Source: an uncultured Bacteroidota bacterium (GTDB taxonomy: Bacteria; Bacteroidota; Bacteroidia; Flavobacteriales; Flavobacteriaceae). From it: DNA of 64,000 nucleotides. The notes beneath the pieces were generated by a model that made no database searches, had not been told where the DNA came from, and saw only the letters and a list, made by a program, of their open reading frames with translations. The DNA lies in the NCBI GenBank assembly GCA_902597545.1, contig CACJYD010000009.1:1-64000 (forward strand), in the 5' to 3' direction. How positions within the stretch are numbered: position 1 is the first letter of the stretch; every line of letters begins with the position of its first letter. The translations under genes and the position numbers were made by a program. Below, piece after piece: positions 26,489 to 35,424 of this stretch.

Positions 26489-26718
26489 TCTACGTTTATA
26501 ACTTTTTGAATTGATGGAGCATGTTTTTTAATTGTCATTTCAACTCCATTTTTTAAGGTCATTTGATTTACACTGCAGTCAATACAGTTTCCCAATAACC
26601 TAACTTTTACAGTATCATTCTTAACATCAACCAATTCAATATTTCCTCCATCTGATTGTAAAAATGGTCTTATTTCGTCCAATGCTTTTTCTATATTATT
26701 TATAATTTTCTTGTCCAT
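26485..26718 (-). CDS. NifU C-terminal domain iron-sulfur carrier
   Basis: A 77-residue stand-alone NifU-like domain with the conserved cluster motif GNCIDCS (Cys 45 and 48) after the FLQSDGGNIELVDV strand. Such proteins carry and deliver 4Fe-4S or 2Fe-2S clusters. It lies 3 bases downstream of mrp, an iron-sulfur carrier ATPase, which supports the assignment. Confidence 0.92.
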   Translation of the reverse strand: MDKKIINNIEKALDEIRPFLQSDGGNIELVDVKNDTVKVRLLGNCIDCSVNQMTLKNGVEMTIKKHAPSIQKVINVE

Positions 26719-26721
26719 ACT

Positions 26722-27819
26722 TTAAGAGCAACCTGCCATGGTTTTAATTTTTAAAATTTCAGTTGGAGGTAGTTTTTTATTTCTTTCCAACAAGCATTCA
26801 ATTAAGGTTTTCGTCATTTCAGAAAATATCTTCTTTATTTCAGAATCATCCTGTAATGCACCTGGCCTACCAACGTCTCCTGCTTCACGCAAACCTTGGA
26901 TGATTGGAACTTCTCCTAAAAAGGGTATGTCAAAGTCTTCTGACATATTTTTTGCCCCATCTTTTCCAAAGATATAATGTTTTTCTTGAGTTTTTAAATC
27001 TGGTATATAATATGACATATTCTCAACAATACCTAAAATTGGGATATTTATGTTTTCTTGTCTGTACATTGTAACACCTTTTCTTGCATCAGCAAGTGCA
27101 ACAATTTGCGGTGTACTTACCACAACAGCTCCATTTACTGATATTTTTTGCATAATACTTAAATGAATATCACCAGTACCTGGTGGTAAATCAATTAATA
27201 AAAAATCTAAATCTCCCCAATCTGCATCAAAAATTAATTGGTTTAGTGCTTTTGTGGCCATAGGACCCCTCCAAATAACAGCCTGATCCATTTTAGTGAA
27301 AAAACCAATTGAAAGTATTTTAATGCCGAAACTTTCAATGGGTTTCATTTTTGATTTACCATCAACATCTACTGCTAATGGCTTTCTACCAATCAAATCA
27401 AACATTATGTGCATTGATGGTCCATAAATATCCGCATCAAGTATACCAACCTTAAAGCCCATTTCCTTGAGGGTTACAGCAATGTTAGATGTAATTGTTG
27501 ATTTTCCGACCCCTCCTTTTGCAGATGATATTGCAATCACATTTTTAACTGATGATAATACTTCACTATCATTATTTTGAATTGTTTTTGGTATAGATTT
27601 AAAATCTATTTTATAATCATAATTTGAGTTGTAATCATTTTTTAAGGTTTCGATAATTGTTTTAGATAATTCGGATTTTGCTTTGTGTGTTGGATTAGAT
27701 GGAATAATATCTAATAATACTTCATTGTTAAAATTATTAATATTAACAATTTGGTCTTCTTTCAGAACACTCTTAAGAACAGCTATGATGTCTTCTTTTT
27801 TAAATTTTGAATTACTCAT
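26722..27819 (-). CDS. mrp: Mrp/ApbC family P-loop iron-sulfur carrier
   Basis: A 365-residue protein with an N-terminal DUF59/MIP18-like domain (residues 1-85) and a ParA-like NTPase with deviant Walker A (SAKGGVGKSTITSN), LDADIYGPS and LLIDLPPGTGD. It transfers iron-sulfur clusters to apoproteins. The CxxC found in many Mrp/ApbC proteins after ENMSY is not present here (ENMSYYIPDLK), although a single Cys lies two residues from the C-terminus (MAGCS). It leads the operon mrp-nifU-FNR-mvaD-kinase and has its own perfect -7 box. Confidence 0.92.
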   Translation of the reverse strand: MSNSKFKKEDIIAVLKSVLKEDQIVNINNFNNEVLLDIIPSNPTHKAKSELSKTIIETLKNDYNSNYDYKIDFKSIPKTIQNNDSEVLSSVKNVIAISSAKGGVGKSTITSNIAVTLKEMGFKVGILDADIYGPSMHIMFDLIGRKPLAVDVDGKSKMKPIESFGIKILSIGFFTKMDQAVIWRGPMATKALNQLIFDADWGDLDFLLIDLPPGTGDIHLSIMQKISVNGAVVVSTPQIVALADARKGVTMYRQENINIPILGIVENMSYYIPDLKTQEKHYIFGKDGAKNMSEDFDIPFLGEVPIIQGLREAGDVGRPGALQDDSEIKKIFSEMTKTLIECLLERNKKLPPTEILKIKTMAGCS

Positions 27820-27832
27820 ATATTTTACAGTA

Positions 27833-27840
27833 CAAATATA
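27833..27840 (-). promoter_or_regulatory. -7 promoter box of the mrp operon
   Basis: TATATTTG on the minus strand is a perfect TAnnTTTG, 13 bases before the mrp ATG. TTTA about 18 bases further upstream may be the -33 element. It would drive mrp, the NifU domain, ferredoxin reductase, mvaD and mevalonate kinase. Confidence 0.6.
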
Positions 27841-27852
27841 TGACTATGTGTC

Positions 27853-28182
27853 TTATTTTAAACCTTTTTTTGGATTCCAAAAAAAAGATTTAAAATCAAC
27901 AATTTGATCATTTTTAATAACCATTCCTTCATTTTCTAGTAGTTGCTTCATGAGATTAGTGCCATTGAAGTGATGTTTTCCAGTTAAACAACCATTTCTA
28001 TTTACTACTCTGTGAGCGGGTACATCAGTATATTGATGGGAAGAATTCATAGCCCAGCCAACTGTTCTAGCACTTTTTCCAGAACCTAAATAATTAGCAA
28101 TGGCACCATAAGTAGTAACCTTGCCATGAGGAATTTTTTTGACTACTTTGTAAACTTCTTCAAAAGAAAATTTTTTAGACAT
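27853..28182 (-). CDS. Alkyltransferase-like protein (ATL), MGMT family without catalytic Cys
   Basis: A 109-residue protein of the methylguanine-DNA methyltransferase fold: YKVVKKIPHGKVTTYGAIANYLG, the helix-turn-helix region SARTVGWAMN and the active-site loop. The invariant PCHR of true transferases reads PAHR here (VPAHRVVNRNG), so it cannot accept alkyl groups. This makes it an ATL protein, known to bind O6-alkylguanine and flag it for nucleotide excision repair. ATG 28182 is preferred over TTG 28188, which overlaps the trmB stop. Downstream of trmB by 2 bases. Confidence 0.9.
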   Translation of the reverse strand: MSKKFSFEEVYKVVKKIPHGKVTTYGAIANYLGSGKSARTVGWAMNSSHQYTDVPAHRVVNRNGCLTGKHHFNGTNLMKQLLENEGMVIKNDQIVDFKSFFWNPKKGLK

Positions 28183-28184
28183 TA

Positions 28185-28856
28185 TCAATCAAATTTAAAT
28201 TGAAGAAAAGTAATTTTTTTACTGTCTAAAAATTTTTTTTCATAAAATGTTTGAATTTCAAGAGCCTCTTTGGGAGCGTTATTATTTGAATATATGTCGT
28301 GGTTAGAAAAAATTGGTGTAATGCCCATTGCTTCAATTAATCCAAGAGTATATCCATGAAGAAATTCACTATCTGTTTTTAAATTTACTATACCGCCTTT
28401 TTTTAGAATTTTTTTATACATTTTTAAAAAATCAGGATTTGTTAATCTATGTTTTTTTCTCTGTATTTTTTGTTGTGGATCAGGGAAGGTAATCCAAATT
28501 TCATCAACTTCATTTTTCGAGAAAAAATAATCAATCAATTCAATTTGAGTTCTAATAAAACAAACATTTTTTAGATTGTTTTCAAATGAGTCTTTAGCAC
28601 CTTTCCAAATTCTGGCACCTTTGATATCTATCCCAATGTAATTTATGTTATTATTCCATTTGGAAAGTGTTGTAGTGTATTCACCTCTACCGCATCCAAG
28701 TTCTAGCACAATTGGATTTTCATTTTTAAAAAAATCTTTATTCCACTTGCCTTTTAATTTGAAAGATTTATTAATCAATTCATCTCTATCGGGCTGAAAT
28801 AAATTTTTAAAGTTTAAATTTTCTTTGAATCTCTTGAGCTTATTTTTACTTCCCAA
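28185..28856 (-). CDS. trmB: tRNA (guanine-N7-)-methyltransferase
   Basis: TrmB methylates G46 in the tRNA variable loop using S-adenosylmethionine. The 223-residue protein has LELGCGRGEYT (SAM binding), IGIDIKGARIWKG, WITFPDPQQKIQRKKHRL (catalytic region) and LKTDSEFLHGYT. The start is TTG, chosen because the conserved MGSKNKLKRF begins there. It precedes the ATL gene. Confidence 0.93.
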   Translation of the reverse strand: MGSKNKLKRFKENLNFKNLFQPDRDELINKSFKLKGKWNKDFFKNENPIVLELGCGRGEYTTTLSKWNNNINYIGIDIKGARIWKGAKDSFENNLKNVCFIRTQIELIDYFFSKNEVDEIWITFPDPQQKIQRKKHRLTNPDFLKMYKKILKKGGIVNLKTDSEFLHGYTLGLIEAMGITPIFSNHDIYSNNNAPKEALEIQTFYEKKFLDSKKITFLQFKFD

Positions 28857-28877
28857 ATTTTTTTTAAATAAAAATAA

Positions 28878-29906
28878 CTATTTTGATTTTTCTAGAGTAA
28901 AGGAAAACTCTGATCCGACACCAAATTCACTTTCAACATATATTTTTTCATCATGAGCATCAATTATGTGTTTTACAATAGCAAGCCCCAAACCTGATCC
29001 TCCTGCACTTCTACTTCCACTTCTATCAACTCTAAAGAATCTTTCAAATATTCTCGTATAGTTCTCCTTTTTAAATCCAACTCCATTATCTGTTACTCTA
29101 ACAATTATTTTATCTTCATTTAAGCTTTGAATTACTATCTCAGTTGTTCCATAATCCTTACCGTACTTAATTGAGTTGTCAATTAAATTTGTTAGTACCT
29201 GCTCTATTTTTTCTTTATCTGCAATAACCTTGGTTTTTAAACCTTTATCCTTATTTACAGTTAACTTAATTTTTTTCTTTTTAGCTGTAAATTCTAACAT
29301 TTCAAAGACATTTTCTGTAAGATTAATAATGTCAAATTTAATCTTGTTTAAAATTGATTCTCCACTTTCAATTTTGGTAATTAAATCCAAATCTTTAACG
29401 ATAAGATTTAATCTATCGATTGCTTTAGAAGCAGTTTTTAAATACTTAATGTTTACATTTTCATCCTTTATAGCTCCATCAAGTAGTGTTAAAATATAGC
29501 TTTGACTTGTAAAAAGTGGTGTTTTTATTTCATGGGCTAAATTCCCGATAAATTCTCTTCTAAATGATTCCAATTTTTTCATTTCTGAGAACTCAGATTT
29601 TCTTTTTGAATCATAATCTTTGATTTCCGATGCCAACTCTTCCATGTTAGTTGTTACAGTCTGACTAATATTTTTCTCAGGAAGAATATCTTTGGAAATT
29701 TCTTTCAATTTAGAATATAAAAAAAATCGAGTATACACATTCCCAAGGATATAAACTACTAAAAAGGTTAATAAAAAAACTTTATTAAAATCAACAAAAT
29801 CTATATTATCAATTCCAAAAAGCAACAGTAATGAAACGAATGAAACAAGGGCTGAGATAAATAAAGTTATGATGAGTAGTAAAAGTCTACTTTTAATTTT
29901 GAGCAT
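28878..29906 (-). CDS. PhoR-like sensor histidine kinase
   Basis: A 342-residue kinase with two N-terminal membrane helices (about residues 7-28 and 40-60) and almost no periplasmic domain between them, so the sensed signal is unclear. A HisKA domain has the phospho-acceptor His in NLAHEIKTPLF, and the HATPase domain has NLIDNSIKYG, DNGVGF and GSGLGLAIVKH. It follows its response-regulator gene without a gap. In Flavobacteriia this pair is the usual PhoRP-like system for phosphate or envelope signals; the exact stimulus is an inference. Confidence 0.9.
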   Translation of the reverse strand: MLKIKSRLLLLIITLFISALVSFVSLLLLFGIDNIDFVDFNKVFLLTFLVVYILGNVYTRFFLYSKLKEISKDILPEKNISQTVTTNMEELASEIKDYDSKRKSEFSEMKKLESFRREFIGNLAHEIKTPLFTSQSYILTLLDGAIKDENVNIKYLKTASKAIDRLNLIVKDLDLITKIESGESILNKIKFDIINLTENVFEMLEFTAKKKKIKLTVNKDKGLKTKVIADKEKIEQVLTNLIDNSIKYGKDYGTTEIVIQSLNEDKIIVRVTDNGVGFKKENYTRIFERFFRVDRSGSRSAGGSGLGLAIVKHIIDAHDEKIYVESEFGVGSEFSFTLEKSK

Positions 29907-30590
29907 CTAGGACTTAAATTTATAACCTACACCCTTCAATGTTTTTATATGTTTTTCACCAATTTTTTCTCTTAACTTTCTTACATGAACATCAATTGTT
30001 CTATCTCCAACAATAACTTGGGTTCCCCAAACTTTATTCATTATTTCCTCCCTGGTAAAAACTTTTTCAGGCTTAGTTGCTAATAAAAATAATAATTCAA
30101 ATTCTTTTCTAGGTAATAATATTTCTTTTTTATCTTTAATAACAACGTATTCCTCTTTATTTATTTTAATTGATCCTAAATCAATACTCTTTGGGGCATT
30201 TTTTTCAGAATTAATTTTTTTAGCAATATTAGAAATTTTCTTAAGTAGAATCTTTGGTTTTACTGGCTTTGAAATATAATCATCAGCTCCGGCGTCATAA
30301 GCTGAAATTTGAGTGTAATCCTCACTTCTAGCTGAAAGGAATATAATAATAGCTTGACTAAGTTGATCAATATTTTTAATTTCTTCACATGCCTCAATTC
30401 CAGACATTTCAGGCATCATTACATCCATTAGTATTATATCAGGAATGAATTTTTTAGCTTTTTTTATAGCCTCAAGTCCATTACCCGCAGACTTTACAGA
30501 ATAACCTGAATTTTTAAGGTTATATTTTAAAATTTCAACAATATCTGGGTCATCGTCTACTACTAAAATTTTTATTGAAGAAATATCCAT
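29907..30590 (-). CDS. PhoB/OmpR family response regulator
   Basis: A 227-residue regulator. The receiver has the acidic pair VDDDPD, the phosphorylation site in PDIILMDVMMPEMSG (about D54) and the conserved Lys in SKPVKP. The C-terminal winged helix ends with GDRTIDVHVRKLREKIG. It would bind DNA when phosphorylated by the adjacent kinase. It is divergent from the acyl-protein-synthetase-like gene across 62 AT-rich bases, which could hold its autoregulatory site. Confidence 0.92.
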   Translation of the reverse strand: MDISSIKILVVDDDPDIVEILKYNLKNSGYSVKSAGNGLEAIKKAKKFIPDIILMDVMMPEMSGIEACEEIKNIDQLSQAIIIFLSARSEDYTQISAYDAGADDYISKPVKPKILLKKISNIAKKINSEKNAPKSIDLGSIKINKEEYVVIKDKKEILLPRKEFELLFLLATKPEKVFTREEIMNKVWGTQVIVGDRTIDVHVRKLREKIGEKHIKTLKGVGYKFKS

Positions 30591-30652
30591 TATTTCACTA
30601 ATTTAATATTTAAAATTTTAGTTTAACAATTATTAACAATAACTTAATATAA

Positions 30653-31621
30653 ATGGACTTCATTAATATTAAAAATGAAAAATCTTTTGATAAATATGCT
30701 ATTGAGTTATTCAACTATCACTTTAAAAAAAATAAATTTTATAGAGCTTATTGTGAAAGTTTAAACATAAATAATTCTGAAGTTGACCAAATTGAAAAAA
30801 TACCATTTTTCCCAATTATTTTTTTTAAGAACAAAAAAATTTTGATTGATAATATTCATTTCCAAAAATTATTTAAAAGCAGTGGGACAGGTGGATCTAA
30901 AAGTTCCCACTACATTCATAAAATTGATGATTATAATATAAGTATTGAAAAATGTTTTGAAAGAATTTATGGAAAAGTCACAGATTATGTAATCATTGGT
31001 GTAACTCCAAATTACTCCACAAAAAAAACATCTTCTCTAATTTATATGATTAATCATCTTATTCAAAAATCAAATAAAAAACAAAGTCAATTTATAATGG
31101 ATTTAAAAAAATTTAAATCTGTTACAAAAGAGCTTGAGACTGCCAATAAAAAATATATAATTTATGGTCTCTCTTATGCATTGATGGATTTAATTGAAAA
31201 AAATAAATTTGATTTGAAAAACTCAATCATTATTGAAACTGGTGGTATGAAAGGATCAAGGGAAGAAATAGATAAAGAAAACCTTCATAAAATTCTATCA
31301 ACTGCTTTTAATACGAATAAAATTCATTCCGAATATGCTATGACTGAACTTATGTCTCAAAGCTATTCATTAAAAAATCAAATTTTTAGTACTCCAGCAT
31401 GGAAAAAAATTTTAATCAAAGACTTTAATGATCCAATGAATGTATCAAGAGTTGGGAGAGGGTTTTTAAATATTATTGACTTAGCCAATAAATATTCTTG
31501 TCCATTTATATCAACAGAAGATGTGGGTGAAGTATTTGAAAATGGAGAATTTAAATTATTTGGCAGAGGCAGTCAAGCAGATTTAAGAGGATGTAATTTA
31601 ATGTTAGCTGACGCTAATTAA
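30653..31621 (+). CDS. LuxE-like acyl-protein synthetase / AMP-ligase family protein
   Basis: A 322-residue adenylate-forming-type protein resembling LuxE: IPFFPIIFFKNKKI, the phosphate loop FKSSGTGGSKSSHY near residue 77 and ETGGMKGSREE. LuxE activates fatty acids as acyl-AMP for transfer to a protein thiol; the substrate here is unknown, and other Bacteroidota homologues sit in surface-polysaccharide loci. Divergent from phoB. Its 3' end overlaps tyrS by 18 bases tail-to-tail. Confidence 0.75.
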   Translation: MDFINIKNEKSFDKYAIELFNYHFKKNKFYRAYCESLNINNSEVDQIEKIPFFPIIFFKNKKILIDNIHFQKLFKSSGTGGSKSSHYIHKIDDYNISIEKCFERIYGKVTDYVIIGVTPNYSTKKTSSLIYMINHLIQKSNKKQSQFIMDLKKFKSVTKELETANKKYIIYGLSYALMDLIEKNKFDLKNSIIIETGGMKGSREEIDKENLHKILSTAFNTNKIHSEYAMTELMSQSYSLKNQIFSTPAWKKILIKDFNDPMNVSRVGRGFLNIIDLANKYSCPFISTEDVGEVFENGEFKLFGRGSQADLRGCNLMLADAN

Positions 31622-32899
31622 ATAGTAGTTCTTTTTGCCCTTTTGTACCAAGATGTACTTGTTATTTATAAAATTTAATTCTGAAAGCTTAAAAGAAGAA
31701 TCAATTTTGGTTTTATTCAATGAAATTGAATTTTGATCAAGAAGTCTGATAACTTCAGACTTAGAGTTGAAGAAATTTGTATTATCAAGTAAATCTACTA
31801 TTGTTTTAAAATTAATTATATCATCGTTATTCATCGAAACGTTAGGTACTCCATCAAAAACATCTAAAAATGTTGCTTCATCAATTTTAGATAAGTTTTC
31901 ATTTGTGTTTTTACTGAACAAAATATTAGAAGCATTTTTAACATTAATTAAATCTTCTTCACTATGTACCATCTTAGTAATTTCCTCAGCTATAAATTTT
32001 TGAAGTTTTCTTTCATGAGGAGCTTCATTATGTTTGGTAATTAAATTATCAATAAAATCTTTAGCAGCAAAAGTGAAAATTTTAATATAATTAACTGAAT
32101 CTTCATCAGACGAATTTAGCCAATACTGGTAAAATTTATAAGGTGAAGTCTTTGCTCTATCTAACCAAATGTTACCATCCTCAGTCTTTCCAAATTTAGA
32201 TCCATCTGACTTAGTAATCAATGGACAAGTTAGCGCATAAGCTTTTTTCCCATTTTTTTTTCTTATAAGTTCGACTCCGGATGTTATATTACCCCACTGA
32301 TCACTTCCTCCCATTTGAATTGTGCAATCATAATTTTCTAATAAATAATAAAAATCATATGCCTGGAATAACTGATAAGTAAATTCAGTAAAAGACATAC
32401 CCTCATTAGAGTCAGTTGAGGCCAATCTTTTTTTTACAGAATCTTTTGACATCATATAATTGACAGTCAATAGTTTTCCGTAATCTCTAAAAAAATCTAT
32501 AATATTTAACTTACTATTCCATTCATAGTTATTTAAAATAACAGCAGAATTGGAATTGCCAGTATCAAAATCTAAAAACTTTGAAAGTTGTTTTTTAATT
32601 GATGAAATATTGGAATCAATTTTATCTGCGCTTAGTAAATTTCTTTCTTTTGATTTTCCAGAGGGATCACCAATCATACCAGTCGCACCACCAATCAGAA
32701 CAATTGGTTTGTGACCACATTGTTGAAAATGTTTCAAAATTATTAGCTGAACAAGACTTCCAATGTGAAGAGAATCAGATGTTGGATCAAAACCTATGTA
32801 CCCAACAACAGAATCCTTGCTAGCTTCTTCATCAAACCCATTGCTCACATCTTGGATTAAACCTCTCCATTCAAGTTCATTTTTAAATTTTTTAGGCAT
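31604..32899 (-). CDS. tyrS: Tyrosyl-tRNA synthetase
   Basis: A 431-residue class I synthetase. The HIGH-like motif is in DPTSDSLHIGSLVQL, the Tyr pocket in YQLFQAYDFYYLL and QMGGSDQWGNI, the KMSKS-equivalent is KFGKT, and the C-terminus has an S4-like RNA-binding domain. A perfect -7 box lies 4 bases upstream of the ATG, so it is transcribed independently of the lipoprotein gene before it. Confidence 0.96.
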   Translation of the reverse strand: MPKKFKNELEWRGLIQDVSNGFDEEASKDSVVGYIGFDPTSDSLHIGSLVQLIILKHFQQCGHKPIVLIGGATGMIGDPSGKSKERNLLSADKIDSNISSIKKQLSKFLDFDTGNSNSAVILNNYEWNSKLNIIDFFRDYGKLLTVNYMMSKDSVKKRLASTDSNEGMSFTEFTYQLFQAYDFYYLLENYDCTIQMGGSDQWGNITSGVELIRKKNGKKAYALTCPLITKSDGSKFGKTEDGNIWLDRAKTSPYKFYQYWLNSSDEDSVNYIKIFTFAAKDFIDNLITKHNEAPHERKLQKFIAEEITKMVHSEEDLINVKNASNILFSKNTNENLSKIDEATFLDVFDGVPNVSMNNDDIINFKTIVDLLDNTNFFNSKSEVIRLLDQNSISLNKTKIDSSFKLSELNFINNKYILVQKGKKNYYLISVS

Positions 32900-32903
32900 T
32901 ATA

Positions 32904-32911
32904 CAAAGATA
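32904..32911 (-). promoter_or_regulatory. -7 promoter box of tyrS
   Basis: TATCTTTG on the minus strand is a perfect TAnnTTTG with only 4 bases before the ATG at 32899, so the tyrS mRNA would be leaderless. The octamer is identical to the HMG-CoA reductase box. Confidence 0.6.
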
Positions 32912-32916
32912 TTTAA

Positions 32917-33249
32917 TTAGTTCTTAACATTATTCAATGAATCTTTAATGATTTTAATTTTTTTATTTATTCCATCATAAATATCCATATACAGTTTTGG
33001 GTTTTTTGTATAAAAACTATTACTTCTTACAAATGTTAAACAATCAATAGAATGCTTTCTAAACAACATGGTATCTCTTACCATGAAGTAATTATTATTT
33101 GATTTGCTTATAAATCCTCTGCTTGAATTAATTAAATTAACATCAAATAAAAATTCAATCATTTCATCTTTGGACATGATATCATCAGGAATATTGACCT
33201 CGTTTGTACATGAGAAAAAAACAATTAATATTAAATATATTTTTTTCAT
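32917..33249 (-). CDS. DUF4296 domain lipoprotein
   Basis: A 110-residue lipoprotein (signal ending VFFSCTN) matching the small Bacteroidota DUF4296 family: a helical domain with DDIMSKDEMIEFLFDVNLINS and a later DSLNNVKN tail. Function is unknown. It starts right after the dihydroorotase stop and is the last gene of the glycosyltransferase-pyrC operon. Confidence 0.82.
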   Translation of the reverse strand: MKKIYLILIVFFSCTNEVNIPDDIMSKDEMIEFLFDVNLINSSRGFISKSNNNYFMVRDTMLFRKHSIDCLTFVRSNSFYTKNPKLYMDIYDGINKKIKIIKDSLNNVKN

Positions 33250-34581
33250 TTATTCAAATGATATTTTCTTTCCTCTGAAATCCTCATTTATTGATCCATT
33301 CTCATAAACCAAATTACCATTAATAAAAGTATGTGTAATCTGGGAATTAAATTTTGTTCCTTCAAATGGTGACCATCCACATTTATATAATATATTATTT
33401 GAATCTACTGTATAATTTTTTCTTGGATCTATTATCACTATGTCTGCAAAATAATTTTTTCTTATATAACCTCTTTTATTAACTCTAAAAAGTATAGCAG
33501 GATTGTGACACATCTTCTGAACAATTTTTTCTAATGTAATTTTTTTATTTAAATAATGTTCAAACATCATGTTAAGTGAATGTTGAACTAATGGGCCACC
33601 AGATGGACAGTTCAAATAATTATTACTCTTTTCATTTAAAGTGTGAGGGGCGTGATCTGTTGCAATTACATCAATTCTGTCGTCATTTAATGATTCCCAT
33701 AAAGCTTGTTGATCACTCACAGTCTTGATTGATGGATTCCATTTAATGAATCCCTTCTTTTTTTTATAATCATTCTCGTTAAATGAAAGATGATGAATAC
33801 AAACCTCACTCGTTATTTTTTTATCTTTTAAAGGTTTATCATTACAGAATAATTTAGACTCGACACCAGTTGATAAATGAAAGACATGGAGCCTTGCATT
33901 TGTTTTTCTTGCTAAAGCAATAATTTTTTCAGTTGACTTTAAACAAGCCTCCTCGGATCTAATTTTAGAATGGTACTCAAACGGTATTTCATCATTATAT
34001 TTTTCTCTGTAAAAATCTAAATTTCTATTAATTATTTCCTCATCCTCGCTATGAACAACAACTGGAACTTTAGAAAATGATAATATTTTTTCAATTACAC
34101 TGTAGTCATCAACAAGCATGTTTCCAGTTGATGAGCCTAAAAATAGTTTTATAGCAGGAATTTGAGAGAAGTCCAGTTTTTCAATTTCTGCAAAATTATT
34201 GTTGGTTCCACCAAACATGAACGAATAATTTGAAAAAGAATTTTTGGCAGCAATTTCTAACTTATTTTTAAGTTCAGAAATAGTTGTTGTTTGTGGATTT
34301 GTATTTGGCATTTCAAAATATGATGTTATGCCCCCTGCAACTGCAGCTTTTGATTCACTGTAAATAGTTCCTTTATGGGTAAATCCAGGTTCTCTGAAAT
34401 GCACTTGATCATCAATAATTCCTGGGATCAAAAAACATCCTTCTGCATCAATTATTTTTTCTTCACCATTAGCTAAAATATTTTGATCTATTTCTTGTAT
34501 TAAATCTCCATTTATTAAAATATCACTCTTCGAAATATTTCCCTCGTTAACAATTCTTGCATTTTTTATTATTGTTTTCAT
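33250..34581 (-). CDS. pyrC: Dihydroorotase
   Basis: Catalyses the third step of pyrimidine synthesis, cyclising carbamoyl-aspartate. The 443-residue amidohydrolase has the zinc motif DDQVHFREPG, substrate motif MPNTNPQT, a metal-bridging Lys region (PAIKLFLGSSTG), HLSTGVES and the catalytic Asp in ATDHAPHT. These place it in the long dihydroorotase type. It overlaps the upstream glycosyltransferase gene by 4 bases. Confidence 0.93.
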   Translation of the reverse strand: MKTIIKNARIVNEGNISKSDILINGDLIQEIDQNILANGEEKIIDAEGCFLIPGIIDDQVHFREPGFTHKGTIYSESKAAVAGGITSYFEMPNTNPQTTTISELKNKLEIAAKNSFSNYSFMFGGTNNNFAEIEKLDFSQIPAIKLFLGSSTGNMLVDDYSVIEKILSFSKVPVVVHSEDEEIINRNLDFYREKYNDEIPFEYHSKIRSEEACLKSTEKIIALARKTNARLHVFHLSTGVESKLFCNDKPLKDKKITSEVCIHHLSFNENDYKKKKGFIKWNPSIKTVSDQQALWESLNDDRIDVIATDHAPHTLNEKSNNYLNCPSGGPLVQHSLNMMFEHYLNKKITLEKIVQKMCHNPAILFRVNKRGYIRKNYFADIVIIDPRKNYTVDSNNILYKCGWSPFEGTKFNSQITHTFINGNLVYENGSINEDFRGKKISFE

Positions 34582-35315
34582 TTGAACATTTTTGAGAAAA
34601 TTTGACCGAATTTCATTGATATCAATCCAAATACTGCTTCATAAATTATTGATAAATTTAATTTAGATTCACCTCTTATTCTATCGGTGAAAATTATTGG
34701 AATTTCATATAATTTATATCTTAAATTATAAGATTTAAATTTCATTTCTATTTGAAAAGCATAACCTTTAAACATTATACCTTGTTTCAAAACTTCTTGT
34801 ATCACAGAAGCTTTATATCCCACAAAACCAGAAGTTAAATCCATTATCGGTGTGCCTGTAATAGTTCTTGCATACCAAGATGCAAAATAAGAAATTAAAA
34901 CCCTTTGTATTGGCCAATTAATTACATTAACACCGGTTTTATATCTCGAGCCAATTACAACATCATATCCATTATTTGTTAGAAAAACTTGCATTCTCGA
35001 GAGATCCTTTGGATTGTGAGAAAAGTCAGCATCCATTTCATAAATATTTTCATAACCATTTTTAATTGCCCATTCAAAACCATTTATATAAGCAGGGCCA
35101 ATTCCCAATTTTTCTTCTCTTTTTATTAAAAACAGCCTTTCCTTGTGAAATGGTATTTTCTCCTCGACTAACTTTGAAGTTTTATCAGGTGAGTTATCAT
35201 CAACTACGAGAACGCTAAAGTGGTCTTTTAATAAAAAAACCTCATCAATTATTTCAATAATATTTTCTGATTCATTGTAAGTAGGAATAATTACTAAAGA
35301 TTTTATATCAGACAC
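34578..35315 (-). CDS. Polyprenol monophosphomannose synthase (GT2)
   Basis: A 245-residue family-2 glycosyltransferase of the Dpm1 type without membrane helices: VIIPTYNESENIIEII, VVDDNSPDKTS and the metal-binding MDADFSHNP, then the GSRYKTG motif. It would transfer mannose or glucose from a nucleotide sugar to polyprenyl phosphate for lipoprotein or protein glycosylation. Starts with GTG; TAATTTTA upstream is one base off the -7 box. Confidence 0.85.
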   Translation of the reverse strand: MSDIKSLVIIPTYNESENIIEIIDEVFLLKDHFSVLVVDDNSPDKTSKLVEEKIPFHKERLFLIKREEKLGIGPAYINGFEWAIKNGYENIYEMDADFSHNPKDLSRMQVFLTNNGYDVVIGSRYKTGVNVINWPIQRVLISYFASWYARTITGTPIMDLTSGFVGYKASVIQEVLKQGIMFKGYAFQIEMKFKSYNLRYKLYEIPIIFTDRIRGESKLNLSIIYEAVFGLISMKFGQIFSKMFK

Positions 35316-35392
35316 GCAGTAAAATTAAGACTTATTTTCTTTAGAAAAATAAATCCTGTAAAGTTTAATGCGTTTTGTTTGAAAGGAATTTG

Positions 35393-35400
35393 TATTTTTG
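35393..35400 (+). promoter_or_regulatory. -7 promoter box of hemD
   Basis: TATTTTTG is a perfect TAnnTTTG, followed by a 24-base leader to the ATG at 35425. It overlaps the alternative TTG start at 35398 and so supports ATG 35425. A TTTG at 35374-35377 is closer than the usual -33 spacing. Confidence 0.55.
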
Positions 35401-35424
35401 CAGACCCAATTCTTTTTAATTAGT

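Noticed and set aside
27853-28182. Functional O6-methylguanine-DNA methyltransferase
   Set aside because: The catalytic Cys of PCHR is Ala, so alkyl transfer is impossible; called an alkyltransferase-like protein instead.
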